Shown here piece after piece: positions 15,912-25,308 of a DNA stretch of 64,000 bases. The stretch is from the NCBI GenBank assembly GCA_963696665.1, contig CAVOLE010000013.1, positions 186,001 through 250,000 of the forward strand. Direction: 5' to 3'. A program made the translations under genes and the position numbers. Source of the stretch: Roseiarcus sp963696665. GTDB lineage: Bacteria; Pseudomonadota; Alphaproteobacteria; Rhizobiales; Beijerinckiaceae. The notes beneath the pieces are model-generated. The model was not told where the DNA came from. It worked only from the letters and a program-made list of their open reading frames with translations, and did no database searches. Numbering within the stretch: the first letter of the stretch is position 1; each line of letters opens with the position of its first letter.

Positions 15912-17359
15912 TCACTGTCCGCTCGGCGTCCTGAGGCCGATCCACTTGCTCTTCACCTGATCGAAATGCACCCTCGGATCGTATTCGGCGACCGCAAGTC
16001 CAAGGGTCGGGATGTTCAGCCGGCCGATCGCTGACAACAACGAATACGAATCGACGACCTGGTCGTGTTCGGCCTGAACCAGCGTCGTTCGCGCCTGCAA
16101 CAAAGCCTGCTGGGCGTTGAGCACGTCGAGCGTCGTCCGCTGGCCGACCTTCGCCTCTTCGCGCACGCCGGTCAGCGCCACTTCGTTGGCGGAGACCGAC
16201 GCGCGGGCGGCGCGCACCACGCCGACCGCAGCTTGATTAAGGCCCCAGGAGGCGACCACGGCCTGGCGGACCTGGTTGCGCAAGGAATCGGTCTGGATTT
16301 CCTGTTGCGAGAGGCTCTCCTTCGCTTGTCGGGTAGCAGCGTATTCCGCGCCGCCCTGATAGATCGGGATGGTGATTTGGCCCGTGATCTGGCCCGACAG
16401 TACGTGGAACCGGGGATTCCGTTCACATCGTACTGGTTGGAGATTGCAGCGCTCAGCCCGATCGTGGGGTAAAGCGCGCCCTCGGCGATCTTCACCTGCA
16501 ATTGCGCCGCGTCGACGCCATGCAGGGAGCCACTGATCGCAGGATGCTCGATTTGCGAGATCGATATCGCCTCCGGCAATGTTTTCGGTATAGGCCTCAC
16601 GAGCGGCTTCACCGGTGCAAGTCTTGTCGGCTGATCGCCGATGAATTGACGGTAGCGCGCCACCGCGGCCTGCAGGGTCGCCACAGCGCTGAGCGCGGTG
16701 CCCTGGCCCTGAGCCAGGCTCGCCTCGGCTTGCGCAACGTCGGTGCGCGTCACCTCGCCGACGGTGAAGCGGTCGCGCGTCTCGCGCAACTGTTCTTTCA
16801 AAACATCGACATTGTTGTTGTCGAGGTCGAGGATGGCCGTATCCTCGAGCACGTCCATGTAAGCCGTGAGGGCCGAAAGAAGCGTGTTCTGCTCGGTGTT
16901 GCGCAATTGCTCCCGGGCCCCGAAGACCTGCGACTCGGCCTGACGGATCGAATTGAGCGTCCTATTGCCGTTGAAGACGGTCTCGTTGGCTTGAACGCCG
17001 TAGCCCCGCGGTTTGAGGAAGACGTCTACGGAGCTGGTGGCGCTGGCAGCAGCGCCAAGCTCACTCGTTTGGGCGCGTTCGATCCCGACATTGCCCGTCG
17101 CCTCGACGGTTGGCAGGTACCCTGCGTTCGCCTTTGGGACGTTTTCGTCGGCCACCCGGACCGCGGCGCGCTGCGTATTGATGTCAGGATTAGTCAGATA
17201 GGCCTTGACGAGCGCTCCGCCGATCGTTTCCGCCCGCCCCGCGCTAGCGTCGAGCGCCGCCAAACTCGCCGCCAGGAACGCTGTGCGCACGAGGCCGGAT
17301 GTTCTCCGGCCGCACATCGCGCCCGGCCGTATCTCAAATGCGCTTGAGCCCCAATTCAT
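15912..17359 (-). pseudogene. tolC: TolC family outer-membrane efflux channel, one frame break
   Basis: The first ~317 residues include a signal peptide ending near ASAGRAETIGGAL and the first outer-membrane-factor repeat (GYLPTVEATGNVG; FNGNRTLNSIRQAES). The second repeat is in another frame after about 16404 and runs from VLSGQITGQITIPIYQGG through LRNQVRQAVVASWGLNQA and GQRTTLDVLNAQQALLQART to the stop at 15912. Adding one base near 16401-16406 joins them, restoring about 480 residues. TolC forms the trimeric exit duct for type I secretion and RND pumps. Neighbours (pcm-like upstream, popZ and valS downstream) match the usual Hyphomicrobiales order. Confidence 0.85.
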
Positions 17360-17669
17360 CCCAGCCTCACGCGCCCTTCACCGAAATCGTGAAGTCAAGC
17401 GGCCGACTCTCTCGGCGTCGCTAACTTGCACGTTCAACACAAAAATTAAAGACGCGAGCGCCACACCAGGACACAGAGTTGACTGACGCCGCCTCCCGCT
17501 CGCTCGCCGAAAGCAGCCAAAACGGAGAGCATCATAGGCGGAGAAATCCCCATCGCGCTACGGGAGCCGCGCCGGCCCGCCCGAATGGCGTCCACTTTTC
17601 CGCCGAGCGTCGCAAAGATGAGACACTTGACGCGGCGCAAACTCGCGTGCGGAAGAAAAGTCCAATGGC
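17360..17669. other. 310-base intergenic region upstream of tolC
   Basis: Separates the Pcm-like stop from the tolC start, both on the minus strand, and should contain the tolC promoter. I see no recognisable gene, strong hairpin or repeat in it. Confidence 0.5.
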
Positions 17670-18314
17670 TTAGAAGGCGAAACTCACCTCGGGCCTGAAG
17701 CCATCGAGCAGGTCCGCTTTGGTCTCGAACAGCGCCCTGCGGCTAATCGCCCCGCCGATCTTTTCATAAAGGACCGCCTGCGAGGGCTCCGAGCATGCGT
17801 CAATGCCGACGAGACGGCCGGAATCGGCGATCAGGGCGATGAGACTGTCCGGAAAGACTCCAAACGCCCCCTCGACGACGATGAGGTCGAACGGCCCAAG
17901 AGCGGCGGCTCCGCTATCGAGCGGCCCAACCACCACAGTGACGCTCGCACGATTGTGAAGTTCGCTCTTGGCCACTTCCCCCGCGCCGGCGTCTGATTCC
18001 AAAAGGACGACTTTCGCGCCCATGGAGGCAAGGATGGCCGCGCCGTAGCCGGAGCCGCCCGCCACATCGAGCACGCGATCGCTGGGAACGACCATTGCCG
18101 CCTGAAGCATCCGCGCAAGGACCATGGGGGCCAGCAGGCGGCGGAACTTGGCGCCGCGAGCCGGCAGCTCGCGATCGAGATAGGCTAGCGACTCATGTTG
18201 GGTCGCGACGAAGCGCTGGCGCGGAACCTCCAGGAACGCCGCCAGCACAACCTTATCGACCACCCCGCCAGTGCGGAGCTGGCCGTTGACCATCTGCAAG
18301 CGCCGGTCCAGCAT
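17670..18314 (-). CDS. Protein-L-isoaspartate O-methyltransferase family protein
   Basis: 214 residues with a SAM-binding fold. The opening (VNGQLRTGGVVDKVVLAAFLEVPRQRFV) matches Pcm, and motif I reads VLDVAGGSGYGAAILA. In true Pcm motif I is usually E-I-G-T-G-S-G-Y; the DVAGGSGYG form is typical of the group found beside tolC in Hyphomicrobiales. Isoaspartyl repair activity is therefore uncertain. It is the first gene of the pcm-like/tolC/popZ/valS series. Confidence 0.82.
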   Translation of the reverse strand: MLDRRLQMVNGQLRTGGVVDKVVLAAFLEVPRQRFVATQHESLAYLDRELPARGAKFRRLLAPMVLARMLQAAMVVPSDRVLDVAGGSGYGAAILASMGAKVVLLESDAGAGEVAKSELHNRASVTVVVGPLDSGAAALGPFDLIVVEGAFGVFPDSLIALIADSGRLVGIDACSEPSQAVLYEKIGGAISRRALFETKADLLDGFRPEVSFAF

Positions 18315-18393
18315 CGTTTCAGCGGAAATGTGCGCCCCCTTGGCTCAGACCCGCGATATGGGACGGATCGCCGCGCCCCGGATGAAAATTTTT

Positions 18394-18467
18394 TGGAGGC
18401 CTCGCCCGGAATCGAACCGGGGTGCAAGGATTTGCAGTCCTCTGCGTAGCCACTCCGCCACGAGGCC
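18394..18467 (-). tRNA. tRNA-Cys (GCA)
   Basis: A 74-base cloverleaf read on the minus strand. The acceptor stem is GGCCTCG with CGAGGCC, the D arm contains GCGGAGTGGCTACGCAG, the anticodon loop is CTGCAAA (anticodon GCA), and the T arm is CCGGTTCGATTCCGG. The 3' CCA is encoded (18394-18396). Confidence 0.95.
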
Positions 18468-18537
18468 GACGATGAAGCCCAAGCAGCATCGCGAGGCGCG
18501 GGCTATACCAAGGATTCAATCCCGCTCGCAAGGCGCT

Positions 18538-19254
18538 TCAGTCGCGCGCGAGCGGCGAATGACGCAAGAGCGGCAGGCCAAGAAAATAAGCCGCCGTCGC
18601 GATCAGGCCCCAGCCGACCCAGGCCTGGGGCGCCAAGTTCTCGGCGATCGCGATCGCCGCAAGGATAAACCACACGCATGTCATCGCGATGGTCAGGCCG
18701 CGCAACCGGACGACCCGCAACGGATGGACGAAGACGACCGGGGTGAACATGAGCGCCGCCGCGCCAAGCAGAATGAGCGCGCTGATCACCCAGGGCGGTC
18801 GAAGGACGAACAGGTAGAGGAGAACGATATTCCAGGTGGCGGGAAAGCCGCGAAACCACAAGTCGTCGGTCTTCATTCTTGTGTCGGCGAAATAGAGCGC
18901 GGACGCGATCGTGACGACGAGTCCGATCCAGAACGAGGCCTCAGTCGGCATCAGGTCCGAGCGCCAGAGCGCGATCACCGGCACAAGCACGTAAGTGAGG
19001 AAATCGATCACCAGATCGAGAACCGTTCCGTCAATCGAGGCTGCGGTGATTTGCACCTTGGCCGCCCTTGCGAGCGTGCCGTCGATTCCGTCGATGAAGA
19101 GAGCCAAGCCCAGCCAGGCGAAGCAGATCGCGAAGTTCCGCTCAATCGCCGCGTACAACGCGAGCACCGCCACCGCCCCGCCTGAGGCCGTAAACAGATG
19201 GACTGAGAAACCCGCGGCGCTCGCGACGTCCACGGGTCGCTTCTCGATCGACAT
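18538..19254 (-). CDS. pcs: Phosphatidylcholine synthase
   Basis: A 238-residue inner-membrane CDP-alcohol phosphatidyltransferase that condenses CDP-diacylglycerol with choline to give phosphatidylcholine and CMP. The family motif D-G-x2-A-R-x8-G-x3-D-x3-D is seen as DGTLARAAKVQITAASIDGT followed by VLDLVID, with about eight hydrophobic helices. The N-terminus (AAGFSVHLFTASGGAVAVLAL) matches Pcs rather than phosphatidylserine or phosphatidylglycerol-phosphate synthase. Pcs is typical of host-associated and methylotrophic Hyphomicrobiales. It stands alone between tRNA-Cys and the divergent UbiH-type gene. Confidence 0.9.
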   Translation of the reverse strand: MSIEKRPVDVASAAGFSVHLFTASGGAVAVLALYAAIERNFAICFAWLGLALFIDGIDGTLARAAKVQITAASIDGTVLDLVIDFLTYVLVPVIALWRSDLMPTEASFWIGLVVTIASALYFADTRMKTDDLWFRGFPATWNIVLLYLFVLRPPWVISALILLGAAALMFTPVVFVHPLRVVRLRGLTIAMTCVWFILAAIAIAENLAPQAWVGWGLIATAAYFLGLPLLRHSPLARD

Positions 19255-19404
19255 GCCCTGCCCTGGCCGCCTTCCGCGCGACTCGCTTGCCGCGCCGCCA
19301 GCGTTGGCTTGACCTTATAGCGCCCCGCCTTATCAAACTTGCGCGTCGCCGTCTCGTTAATCGCAAGCTCGAGTTGGCGCAGGCTGCGGGCGCGGAGACA
19401 TAGA

Positions 19405-20622
19405 ATGAACGATGGCCATAAGTCTCCCGAACGCGCCTCCGATATCCTGATCGCGGGAGCCGGCCTCGCCGGGCTGACCGCGGCCTTTGGCTTCGCGCAA
19501 GCTGGTTTTGACGTGGTCTGCTGCGGCGCGGCTGAGCGGACAGGCGGCGGACGCACGGTCGCGCTGCTTGACCAATCCGTCGCTTTTCTGAAATCCCTTG
19601 GCCTATGGGCGCGACTGGAGCCCCAAGCCGCGGCCCTGCGGGGCTTGCGCCTCATCGATGACACGGGGACGTTGTTTCCGCCTCGTCCGGTCGAGTTCTA
19701 CGCGTCGGAGATTGAGCTCGACGCGTTTGGTTGGAATATCGAAAACGACCGAATGGCCGAGGCGCTCGCCACCGAGATTACTGGACTTGCGGGTCTTGAA
19801 CGCATCGCGGCGGGGGTCGCCGCTTATGATTTCGGCGCCGGCGCCGTTCGGGCGCGGCTTAAAGACGGACGCCTGATCGCCGCCCGGCTCGCGATCGGCG
19901 CCGACGGCCGGGCTTCGGGAGCGCGGCGCGCCGCCGAACTCGAGGCGCGGGTTCATCGCTATCCGCAAACCGCGCTGACGGCGCATCTCGCCCATCGACT
20001 GCCGCATGACGACTTCTCGACGGAGTTCCACACCCGCAGCGGGCCGTTCACCTTCGTTCCGCTCCCGCCCAGCACAGCCGCGCCCAACCGCTCAAGTCTT
20101 GTGTGGGTGATGGGGCAAGAGGAAGCGCGCCGGCGCAAGGAATTGGACGACGAAGCTCTTTCCCGCGAGATCGAGCGCCAATCGCATTCGCTGCTGGGCG
20201 CGATGCGCATCGAGGGCGAGCGCGGGTTCTTTCCAATGGCGCGCCAGATCGTGCCCAAGATCGTTGGCGAACGGCTGGCGCTGGTCGGCGATGCGGCGCA
20301 TGTCCTGCCGCCGATCGGCGCTCAAGGGCTCAATCTCGGCCTGCGCGACATCGAGGCGATGATCGCCTCCGCGGTCGACGCGCGAGTAAAGGGGCGCGAT
20401 ATCGGCGGGCCGGAGACTTTGCGCGCCTATGAGCGCGGGCGGCGCGCCGACATCGCGCTCAGGACCAGCGCAGTCGACGGTCTCAATCGAGCCCTCCTCG
20501 CTCATTTTGCTCCGCTCGATTTCTTGCGCGGCGCTGGCTTGTCGACGCTCTCGTCCATCGCGCCCTTACGCCGTCTCGTGATGCGGGCCGGCATCGGACC
20601 GCGGCTCGCGAGATTGCCCTAA
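19405..20622 (+). CDS. UbiH/UbiF family FAD-dependent hydroxylase
   Basis: About 405 residues. It has the N-terminal FAD motif GAGLAGLTAA, the NAD(P)H/FAD DG motif (AIGADGRASGARR), and the C-terminal FAD ribityl motif GDAAHVLPPIGAQGLNLGL that defines the UbiH/COQ6 group. These enzymes hydroxylate the ubiquinone ring with O2; which position cannot be told. I chose MNDGHKSPE at 19405 because the fold starts soon after and the longer ATG-less 5' extension is Arg-rich. It is divergent from pcs. Confidence 0.85.
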   Translation: MNDGHKSPERASDILIAGAGLAGLTAAFGFAQAGFDVVCCGAAERTGGGRTVALLDQSVAFLKSLGLWARLEPQAAALRGLRLIDDTGTLFPPRPVEFYASEIELDAFGWNIENDRMAEALATEITGLAGLERIAAGVAAYDFGAGAVRARLKDGRLIAARLAIGADGRASGARRAAELEARVHRYPQTALTAHLAHRLPHDDFSTEFHTRSGPFTFVPLPPSTAAPNRSSLVWVMGQEEARRRKELDDEALSREIERQSHSLLGAMRIEGERGFFPMARQIVPKIVGERLALVGDAAHVLPPIGAQGLNLGLRDIEAMIASAVDARVKGRDIGGPETLRAYERGRRADIALRTSAVDGLNRALLAHFAPLDFLRGAGLSTLSSIAPLRRLVMRAGIGPRLARLP

Positions 20623-20711
20623 TCTGGACTCATTGTGGGTTGACGGCGTTCCTGCGAGATCCGAGCGGGACGGAGATCTCGCCCAATTCTAATCCCAAGA
20701 AAAGCTGGAAA

Positions 20712-22523
20712 ATGTCATCAACGACTGCTGATGCCGCCGTTTCCTCCGAGACTATCGCTGCCGGCGACCGCGAGGAGAAGCGGGTGAACCTTTTCACGCT
20801 CTGCCTTTTGGCTTTGGGCGTCGGGATATTCACCGGCGTCGGGGCGGTGGTGTTGCGCTCGCTGATCGGCCTCATCCACAACGCCATGTTCAACGGCGTA
20901 TTCAAGATCGCCTACGACGCCAACATCCTCGAGGGGCCGAGCCGGTTCGGAAACTGGGTCATCCTGTCGCCGGTCCTGGGCGGCCTTGTCGTGGTCTATC
21001 TGGTGGAGCGCTTCGCGCCCGAGGCCAAGGGCCACGGCGTCCCGGAGGTGATGGACGCCATCTATTACAAGCGCGGCGAGATTCGCGGCATCGTCGCGGT
21101 CATCAAGTCGCTGGCCTCCGCGCTCTCCATCGGCTCGGGCGCGTCGGTCGGCCGGGAGGGGCCGATTATCCAGATCGGCTCGGCTCTGGGCTCGGCCTTC
21201 TCGCAGGCGATCGGGCTCTCGACCGGGCAGAAGATCACCCTGCTCTCTGCGGGCGCGGGCGCGGGCATCGCGGCCACCTTCAACACTCCCCTCGGCGGCG
21301 TCCTGTTCGCCACCGAGATCCTTTTGCCGGAAGTCTCCAACCGCACCTTTCTGCCCGTGGTCATCGCAACGGGCGCGGCGACTCTCGTCGGGCGCATCCT
21401 CATCGGCCCCAACCCGGCCTTCACCGTTCCCGAGGTCTTCTTTCCGTCCGCCAGCACGTTCAGCTTCGAGGAAGCGATCGCCTTCGTGTGTCTCGGCGCT
21501 CTATGCGGCGTCGCCTCCTGGGCGTTCATCCGGCTTCTCGTGTTCATGGAGGACGGCTTTCCCAAGCTGCCGGGCAACGTCTATACGCAGAACATTGTCG
21601 GCATGGTCCTGGTCGGCCTCATGATGGTCGGCTGCATGCACGCTTTCGGCCATTCCTATGTCGACGGCGTCGGCTATGGCGTCATCCAGTCCGTCCTCGA
21701 CAAGAGCATGACGGCGACCGGCCTCCTCGTCCTGCTGTTCGCGCTCAAACTCCTGGCCACGACCGTCAGCCTCGGTTGCGGCGCTTCCGGCGGCATCTTT
21801 TCCCCCTCGCTTTTCATGGGCGCGACGCTCGGCGCGGCCTTCGCCTCGGTCGCCGCTTTCGTCCTTCCCCACGCCGGCCTGACCTTGCCGTCGGCGGCGA
21901 TCGTCGGCATGGCGGCCGTGGTCGGCGCGGGCACCGGCGCCGTCATGACCGGCATCATCATGGTGTTCGAGATGACCCGCGACTACGCGATCATCGTGCC
22001 GGTGATCGTCGCCGTGGCGGTGGCGGCCGGAGTGAGGCGCGCGCTCATCGCCGAGACGATCTACACCATCAAATTGCGCCACCGCGGCCACAGCATCCCG
22101 AAGGAGCGCTACGTCAACCTCTATCTTGTCCAGCAGACGCAGCAGGTCATGGAGCGGCGGTTCATCCTCGCCAAGGCAGGGGCGACGTTGCGCGAGTGCA
22201 TGGACTGGGAGGACGTCGACGACCTGCGCGCCATCATCGTCGAGGACGAGGGCCGGATCATCGGCTTGATCCCGCCCCGTTCCGGCATATGGCGCGAAAG
22301 CGTGAACAACCCGAACCGGCCGGTGGAGGAGTTCGTCGAAAAGCGCCTGGTCGTCTGCCGGGACGTCGATTTGCTGAGCCTCGTGCTGGCGCGCCTCAGG
22401 CGCCACGGCGCGGGCGCGGCGATCGTCTTTCATGGCGCGCACCGGCCGCGCGCCAGCGATGTGGTCGGCGTCATCACCAAGCGCGCGATCGCCGACGCGG
22501 TCATCGACAATTACGCCGACTGA
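20712..22523 (+). CDS. ClC family chloride channel/transporter with C-terminal CBS-like region
   Basis: About 603 residues. The ClC anion-selectivity elements are visible: GSGASVGREGP with the gating Glu, and GCGASGGIFSPSLFMGA. Twelve or more hydrophobic segments occupy residues ~30-430. The tail (~440-603) is a cytoplasmic CBS-pair-like region (CMDWEDVDDLRAIIVEDEG; VVGVITKRAIADA). Whether it is a Cl- channel or an H+/Cl- exchanger is undecided, as the proton-path Glu cannot be placed reliably by eye. I start at MSSTTADAA; an in-frame TTG at 20640 is less likely. It converges with the TetR gene. Confidence 0.9.
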   Translation: MSSTTADAAVSSETIAAGDREEKRVNLFTLCLLALGVGIFTGVGAVVLRSLIGLIHNAMFNGVFKIAYDANILEGPSRFGNWVILSPVLGGLVVVYLVERFAPEAKGHGVPEVMDAIYYKRGEIRGIVAVIKSLASALSIGSGASVGREGPIIQIGSALGSAFSQAIGLSTGQKITLLSAGAGAGIAATFNTPLGGVLFATEILLPEVSNRTFLPVVIATGAATLVGRILIGPNPAFTVPEVFFPSASTFSFEEAIAFVCLGALCGVASWAFIRLLVFMEDGFPKLPGNVYTQNIVGMVLVGLMMVGCMHAFGHSYVDGVGYGVIQSVLDKSMTATGLLVLLFALKLLATTVSLGCGASGGIFSPSLFMGATLGAAFASVAAFVLPHAGLTLPSAAIVGMAAVVGAGTGAVMTGIIMVFEMTRDYAIIVPVIVAVAVAAGVRRALIAETIYTIKLRHRGHSIPKERYVNLYLVQQTQQVMERRFILAKAGATLRECMDWEDVDDLRAIIVEDEGRIIGLIPPRSGIWRESVNNPNRPVEEFVEKRLVVCRDVDLLSLVLARLRRHGAGAAIVFHGAHRPRASDVVGVITKRAIADAVIDNYAD

Positions 22524-22528
22524 GCGTC

Positions 22529-22559
22529 AAGGCGGAGCTCCGACCGCGCCGTCCGCCTT
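22529..22559. terminator. Candidate bidirectional terminator between ClC and tetR genes
   Basis: Arms AAGGCGGA (22529-22536) and TCCGCCTT (22552-22559) pair between the convergent ClC and TetR genes, and the loop contains the palindrome CGGAGCTCCG. The right arm overlaps the tetR stop. A T run is lacking, so confidence is modest. Confidence 0.4.
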
Positions 22560-23166
22560 ACCGGTTCAAGACGTCGGCGATGTAAAGCGCCATGAGCTTC
22601 CGCGCTTCGGCAAGGAGCGTTGCAGCGCGCTCGTCGTCCTCCGCCGCAAGCGCCGGGATCATCTTCATGACCTGGTTCACGATGACCGCGGCCGCGGCCG
22701 CCTCCTCCTGGCCGAGCGACGGGTTACCGGTCCTGAGGATCGAGGCGATCCGTTCGCGCAGCTTGTCGCCGAGCGGTTTCCGCCGCTCGACGATTCCAGC
22801 GACCGCGCCTGAAAGCGCGATCGCCGCGTCCCGGTCCGTTCCTTGCCTGAGCTTATGATCGATGAAGAGGTCCGCGAGCTCGCGCGCCGAACGGCCCGGA
22901 GCAAGCTCCTCGACACGGGCAAACGACGCGGCCCACCGTTCCGCGAACCGATCGAACAAAGCCTCTGCGAGCGCCTCCTTGGAGGGGAAGAACTGGTAGA
23001 GCGAGCCGATCGCGGCCCCCGCCCGCTCGGCGATCTCCGTCATCGTGGCCCCGGCGTAGCCCTTCTCGGCGAATACGGCGGCGGCGGCGTCGAGGAGCGC
23101 GGCGACCCGTTGCTTTCCCCGCTCCCGTTTGGGCTCGCGCGCCGGCAGATAGGTTGTGGTTGACAT
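22558..23166 (-). CDS. TetR/AcrR family transcriptional regulator
   Basis: 202 residues. The N-terminal HTH (KRERGKQRVAALLDAAAAVF, then MTEIAERAGAAIGSLYQFFPSKEAL) is a textbook TetR DNA-binding domain; the C-terminal two thirds is the ligand-binding helical domain, whose effector is not predictable. It is divergent from an isochorismatase-like hydrolase gene, and the space between contains a long inverted repeat directly at its own start codon. It therefore probably represses both itself and the hydrolase. Confidence 0.92.
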   Translation of the reverse strand: MSTTTYLPAREPKRERGKQRVAALLDAAAAVFAEKGYAGATMTEIAERAGAAIGSLYQFFPSKEALAEALFDRFAERWAASFARVEELAPGRSARELADLFIDHKLRQGTDRDAAIALSGAVAGIVERRKPLGDKLRERIASILRTGNPSLGQEEAAAAAVIVNQVMKMIPALAAEDDERAATLLAEARKLMALYIADVLNR

Positions 23167-23168
23167 AT

Positions 23169-23209
23169 ATGAGGAACACTCATAAAAAGCTTTTGTGAGT
23201 ATTCCTCAT
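23169..23209. promoter_or_regulatory. TetR-type operator between tetR and the hydrolase gene
   Basis: A 41-base inverted repeat. The left arm ATGAGGAACACTCAT (23169-23183) and right arm GTGAGTATTCCTCAT (23195-23209) match at 13 of 15 positions after reversal. The 11-base spacer AAAAAGCTTTT is itself nearly palindromic. It starts two bases upstream of the tetR ATG and ends 46 bases before the hydrolase ATG, so binding should block both. Confidence 0.8.
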
Positions 23210-23255
23210 AAATTATGATCGCGCAACCCGCGCCCTGTCCGGGAGCTTCATTTCC

Positions 23256-23813
23256 ATGATCGACCTCAACCCGCGCACGACCGCACTCGTTTTGATCGAC
23301 CTGCAGAACGGCGTGCTTGGCCGGAAGCTCGCGCCGATATCAGCCGAGGAACTCCTCGAGCGCGGCAAGGCGCTGGCGCGACGGTTCCGCGGCGCCGGGG
23401 CGCCGGTCGTGCTGGTCAACGTCAGTCCGCGGCTCGACGGCCCGGCGCGTCAGGTCGACGAGCCCACTCCGCTGCCCAAGACCCTGCCTCAGGATTTCGC
23501 CGACCTCCCTCCCAGCCTCGCCGAGCCTGGCGACATTCTGATCACCAAGTCGACCTGGGGCGCGTTTTTCATGACCGACCTCGATTCCGAGCTTAAGAAC
23601 CGCGGGGTGGGCGCGATCGTCCTAGGCGGCGTCGCCACCCATATCGGCGTCGAGTCCACTGCGCGGCAAGCGTGGGACCTTGGCTACGAACTCGTCATCG
23701 CGCGCGATGTGACGAGCAGCACGGCCCTTGAGCCGCATGAGGGGACGATGCGGCATATCTTTCCTCGGATCGCACGAGTAACGGATAGCGACGCCCTCGC
23801 CTTCGGCGGCTGA
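23256..23813 (+). CDS. Isochorismatase-family hydrolase lacking the usual Cys nucleophile
   Basis: 185 residues with the cysteine-hydrolase fold. The catalytic Asp (D15 in LVLIDLQNGVLG) and Lys (ITKSTWGAFF, ~residue 98) are present. The block that normally carries the nucleophile, T-N-x-C-V-E-x-T-A-R, reads THIGVESTAR, so Gly replaces Cys. Isochorismatase itself lacks the Cys and uses another mechanism, so activity is not excluded. The substrate is unknown. It is divergent from and probably regulated by the TetR gene. Confidence 0.85.
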   Translation: MIDLNPRTTALVLIDLQNGVLGRKLAPISAEELLERGKALARRFRGAGAPVVLVNVSPRLDGPARQVDEPTPLPKTLPQDFADLPPSLAEPGDILITKSTWGAFFMTDLDSELKNRGVGAIVLGGVATHIGVESTARQAWDLGYELVIARDVTSSTALEPHEGTMRHIFPRIARVTDSDALAFGG

Positions 23814-23820
23814 AGACGGA

Positions 23821-24914
23821 ATGTCCCCTTTCACCCTGCGCCAGACGCCGCAAGCCATCCAGTGGGCCGCGCTCCTGGCCGCGTCCGTCGTAGGCGTCGC
23901 GGCTTTTGAATTGATGCGCCTGCCTGCCGCCCTCATGCTTGGCGCAATCGCCGCGGCGCTTCTCTTGTCGTGGTTCGAGGGGCGGGTGAGGCTTCCGAGC
24001 TGGGGCTTTGTTATCGCTCAGGGTTTTGTCGGATGCCTAGTCGCGCGCGCCATCACGCCCGAGATCGTGATGACGATTTTTCGCAGATGGCCGATGTTCC
24101 TCGTCTTGATCGGCGCGGTCATATGCTTCGCCGCCCTCCTCGGCTATGGGCTCGCGCGTTTGAGAGTCCTCCCGGCACAACCGCGGTCTGGGGGTCGTCG
24201 GCCGGCGCCGCAACAGCGATGGTGCTGATGTCCGAAGCCTTTGGCGGCGACATGAGGCTGGTCGCCGTCATGCAATATCTGCGGGTCGCCTGCGTTGGAC
24301 TGGTGGCGTCGCTGGTCGCTCGAGCCTGGATGGCCCCGGGCGCCGAGTTTGCGTCGATCGTCTGGTTTCCCCCTCTGGCGCCGGGCCCTTTCGTCGCAAC
24401 GCTGGCCTTGGGCGTGGGCGGGGCAATCGTCGGGGTCAAATCCAGGCTTCCCGCCGGCGCCTTGCTGGCGCCGATGTTTATCGGCGCGCCGCTTTCCGCG
24501 ATGCATCTTCTTACAATCACGCTGCCGCCCTGGCTTTTGGCGATCTGCTACGCGATGGTCGGCTGGGCCATTGGCCTCCGGTTCACGCGCGAGACGGTCC
24601 TCTATGCGTGGAAACAACTGCCAATCATCCTGGCCTCGATCTTCACGCTGATCGTGATGTGCGGCGGTCTCGCCTTCGCACTTCACGAGGCCGCCGGAAC
24701 GGACCCGCTGACCGCGTATCTCGCGACCAGCCCGGGCGGCGCCGATGCGGTGGCGATCATTGCGGCGTCATCCCGGGTCGATCTTCCCTTCGTCATGGCG
24801 ATGCAGATCGGACGGTTGCTGATGGCGCTTCTGGTCGGCCCTGCTCTTGCGCGAACGATTGCCCGCTGGGCCGGGAGCGAAGCCGGGCCTTCCGGCGTTA
24901 AAAGCAGCAAGTGA
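23821..24914 (+). pseudogene. AbrB family membrane protein (PF05145 type), one frame break
   Basis: The first ~119 residues (QWAALLAASVVGVAAFELM to YGLARLRVLP) form one AbrB-type membrane repeat. The rest continues in another frame from TTAVWGSSAGAATAMVLMSE to SGVKSSK. Adding one G in CCCGG near 24171-24176 joins them as RVLPGTTAVWGSS, the normal family sequence, giving about 364 residues with two homologous halves. These putative permeases (once mis-labelled ammonia monooxygenases) have no assigned substrate. It starts seven bases after the hydrolase gene, so the two are probably one operon under the TetR operator. Confidence 0.82.
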
Positions 24915-24927
24915 GGGGCCAGCCGCG

Positions 24928-25254
24928 ATGTTCGATCTTCCCTGGTACGTCTATCTGCTGCAATTCGTCGCCGGACTGTTTCTGGCCAATGGGATTCCGC
25001 ATTTCGTTCAGGGGATCAGCGGTCATTGGTTCCAGAGCCCTTTCGCGTCGCCGTCGGGCGTCGGAGAATCGTCCCCTGTCGTCAATGTGTTGTGGGGCTT
25101 CCTTAATCTGGCGATTGGCTTCGCGCTTCTCTTTAACTTCGCTCCTAAGGGAGCGAACGTCCTCGTCGAATGGGCGTTCGTCGGCCTGGGCGCGCTCCTC
25201 ATCGCCATCTTTTGCGCGCACCACTTCGGGCGCGTGCGGTCGGGGCGCAGTTAG
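24928..25254 (+). CDS. Small membrane protein of unknown function
   Basis: 108 residues with three hydrophobic segments (VYLLQFVAGLFLANGIPHF; VLWGFLNLAIGFALLFNF; WAFVGLGALLIAIFCAHHF) and a basic tail. The N-P/I-P-H-F turn after the first helix and the polar loop GISGHWFQSPFASPSG recur in similar small bacterial proteins, but I cannot name a family. It begins 13 bases after the AbrB-type gene and may share its transcript. I chose MFDLPWYVY because the upstream in-frame extension is the AbrB coding sequence read in another frame. Confidence 0.65.
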   Translation: MFDLPWYVYLLQFVAGLFLANGIPHFVQGISGHWFQSPFASPSGVGESSPVVNVLWGFLNLAIGFALLFNFAPKGANVLVEWAFVGLGALLIAIFCAHHFGRVRSGRS

Positions 25255-25308
25255 GCCGGTCTCCAATCAGAGTGTCATGCCCGCGAAGGCAAGATTCCCG
25301 GTCGCCTC

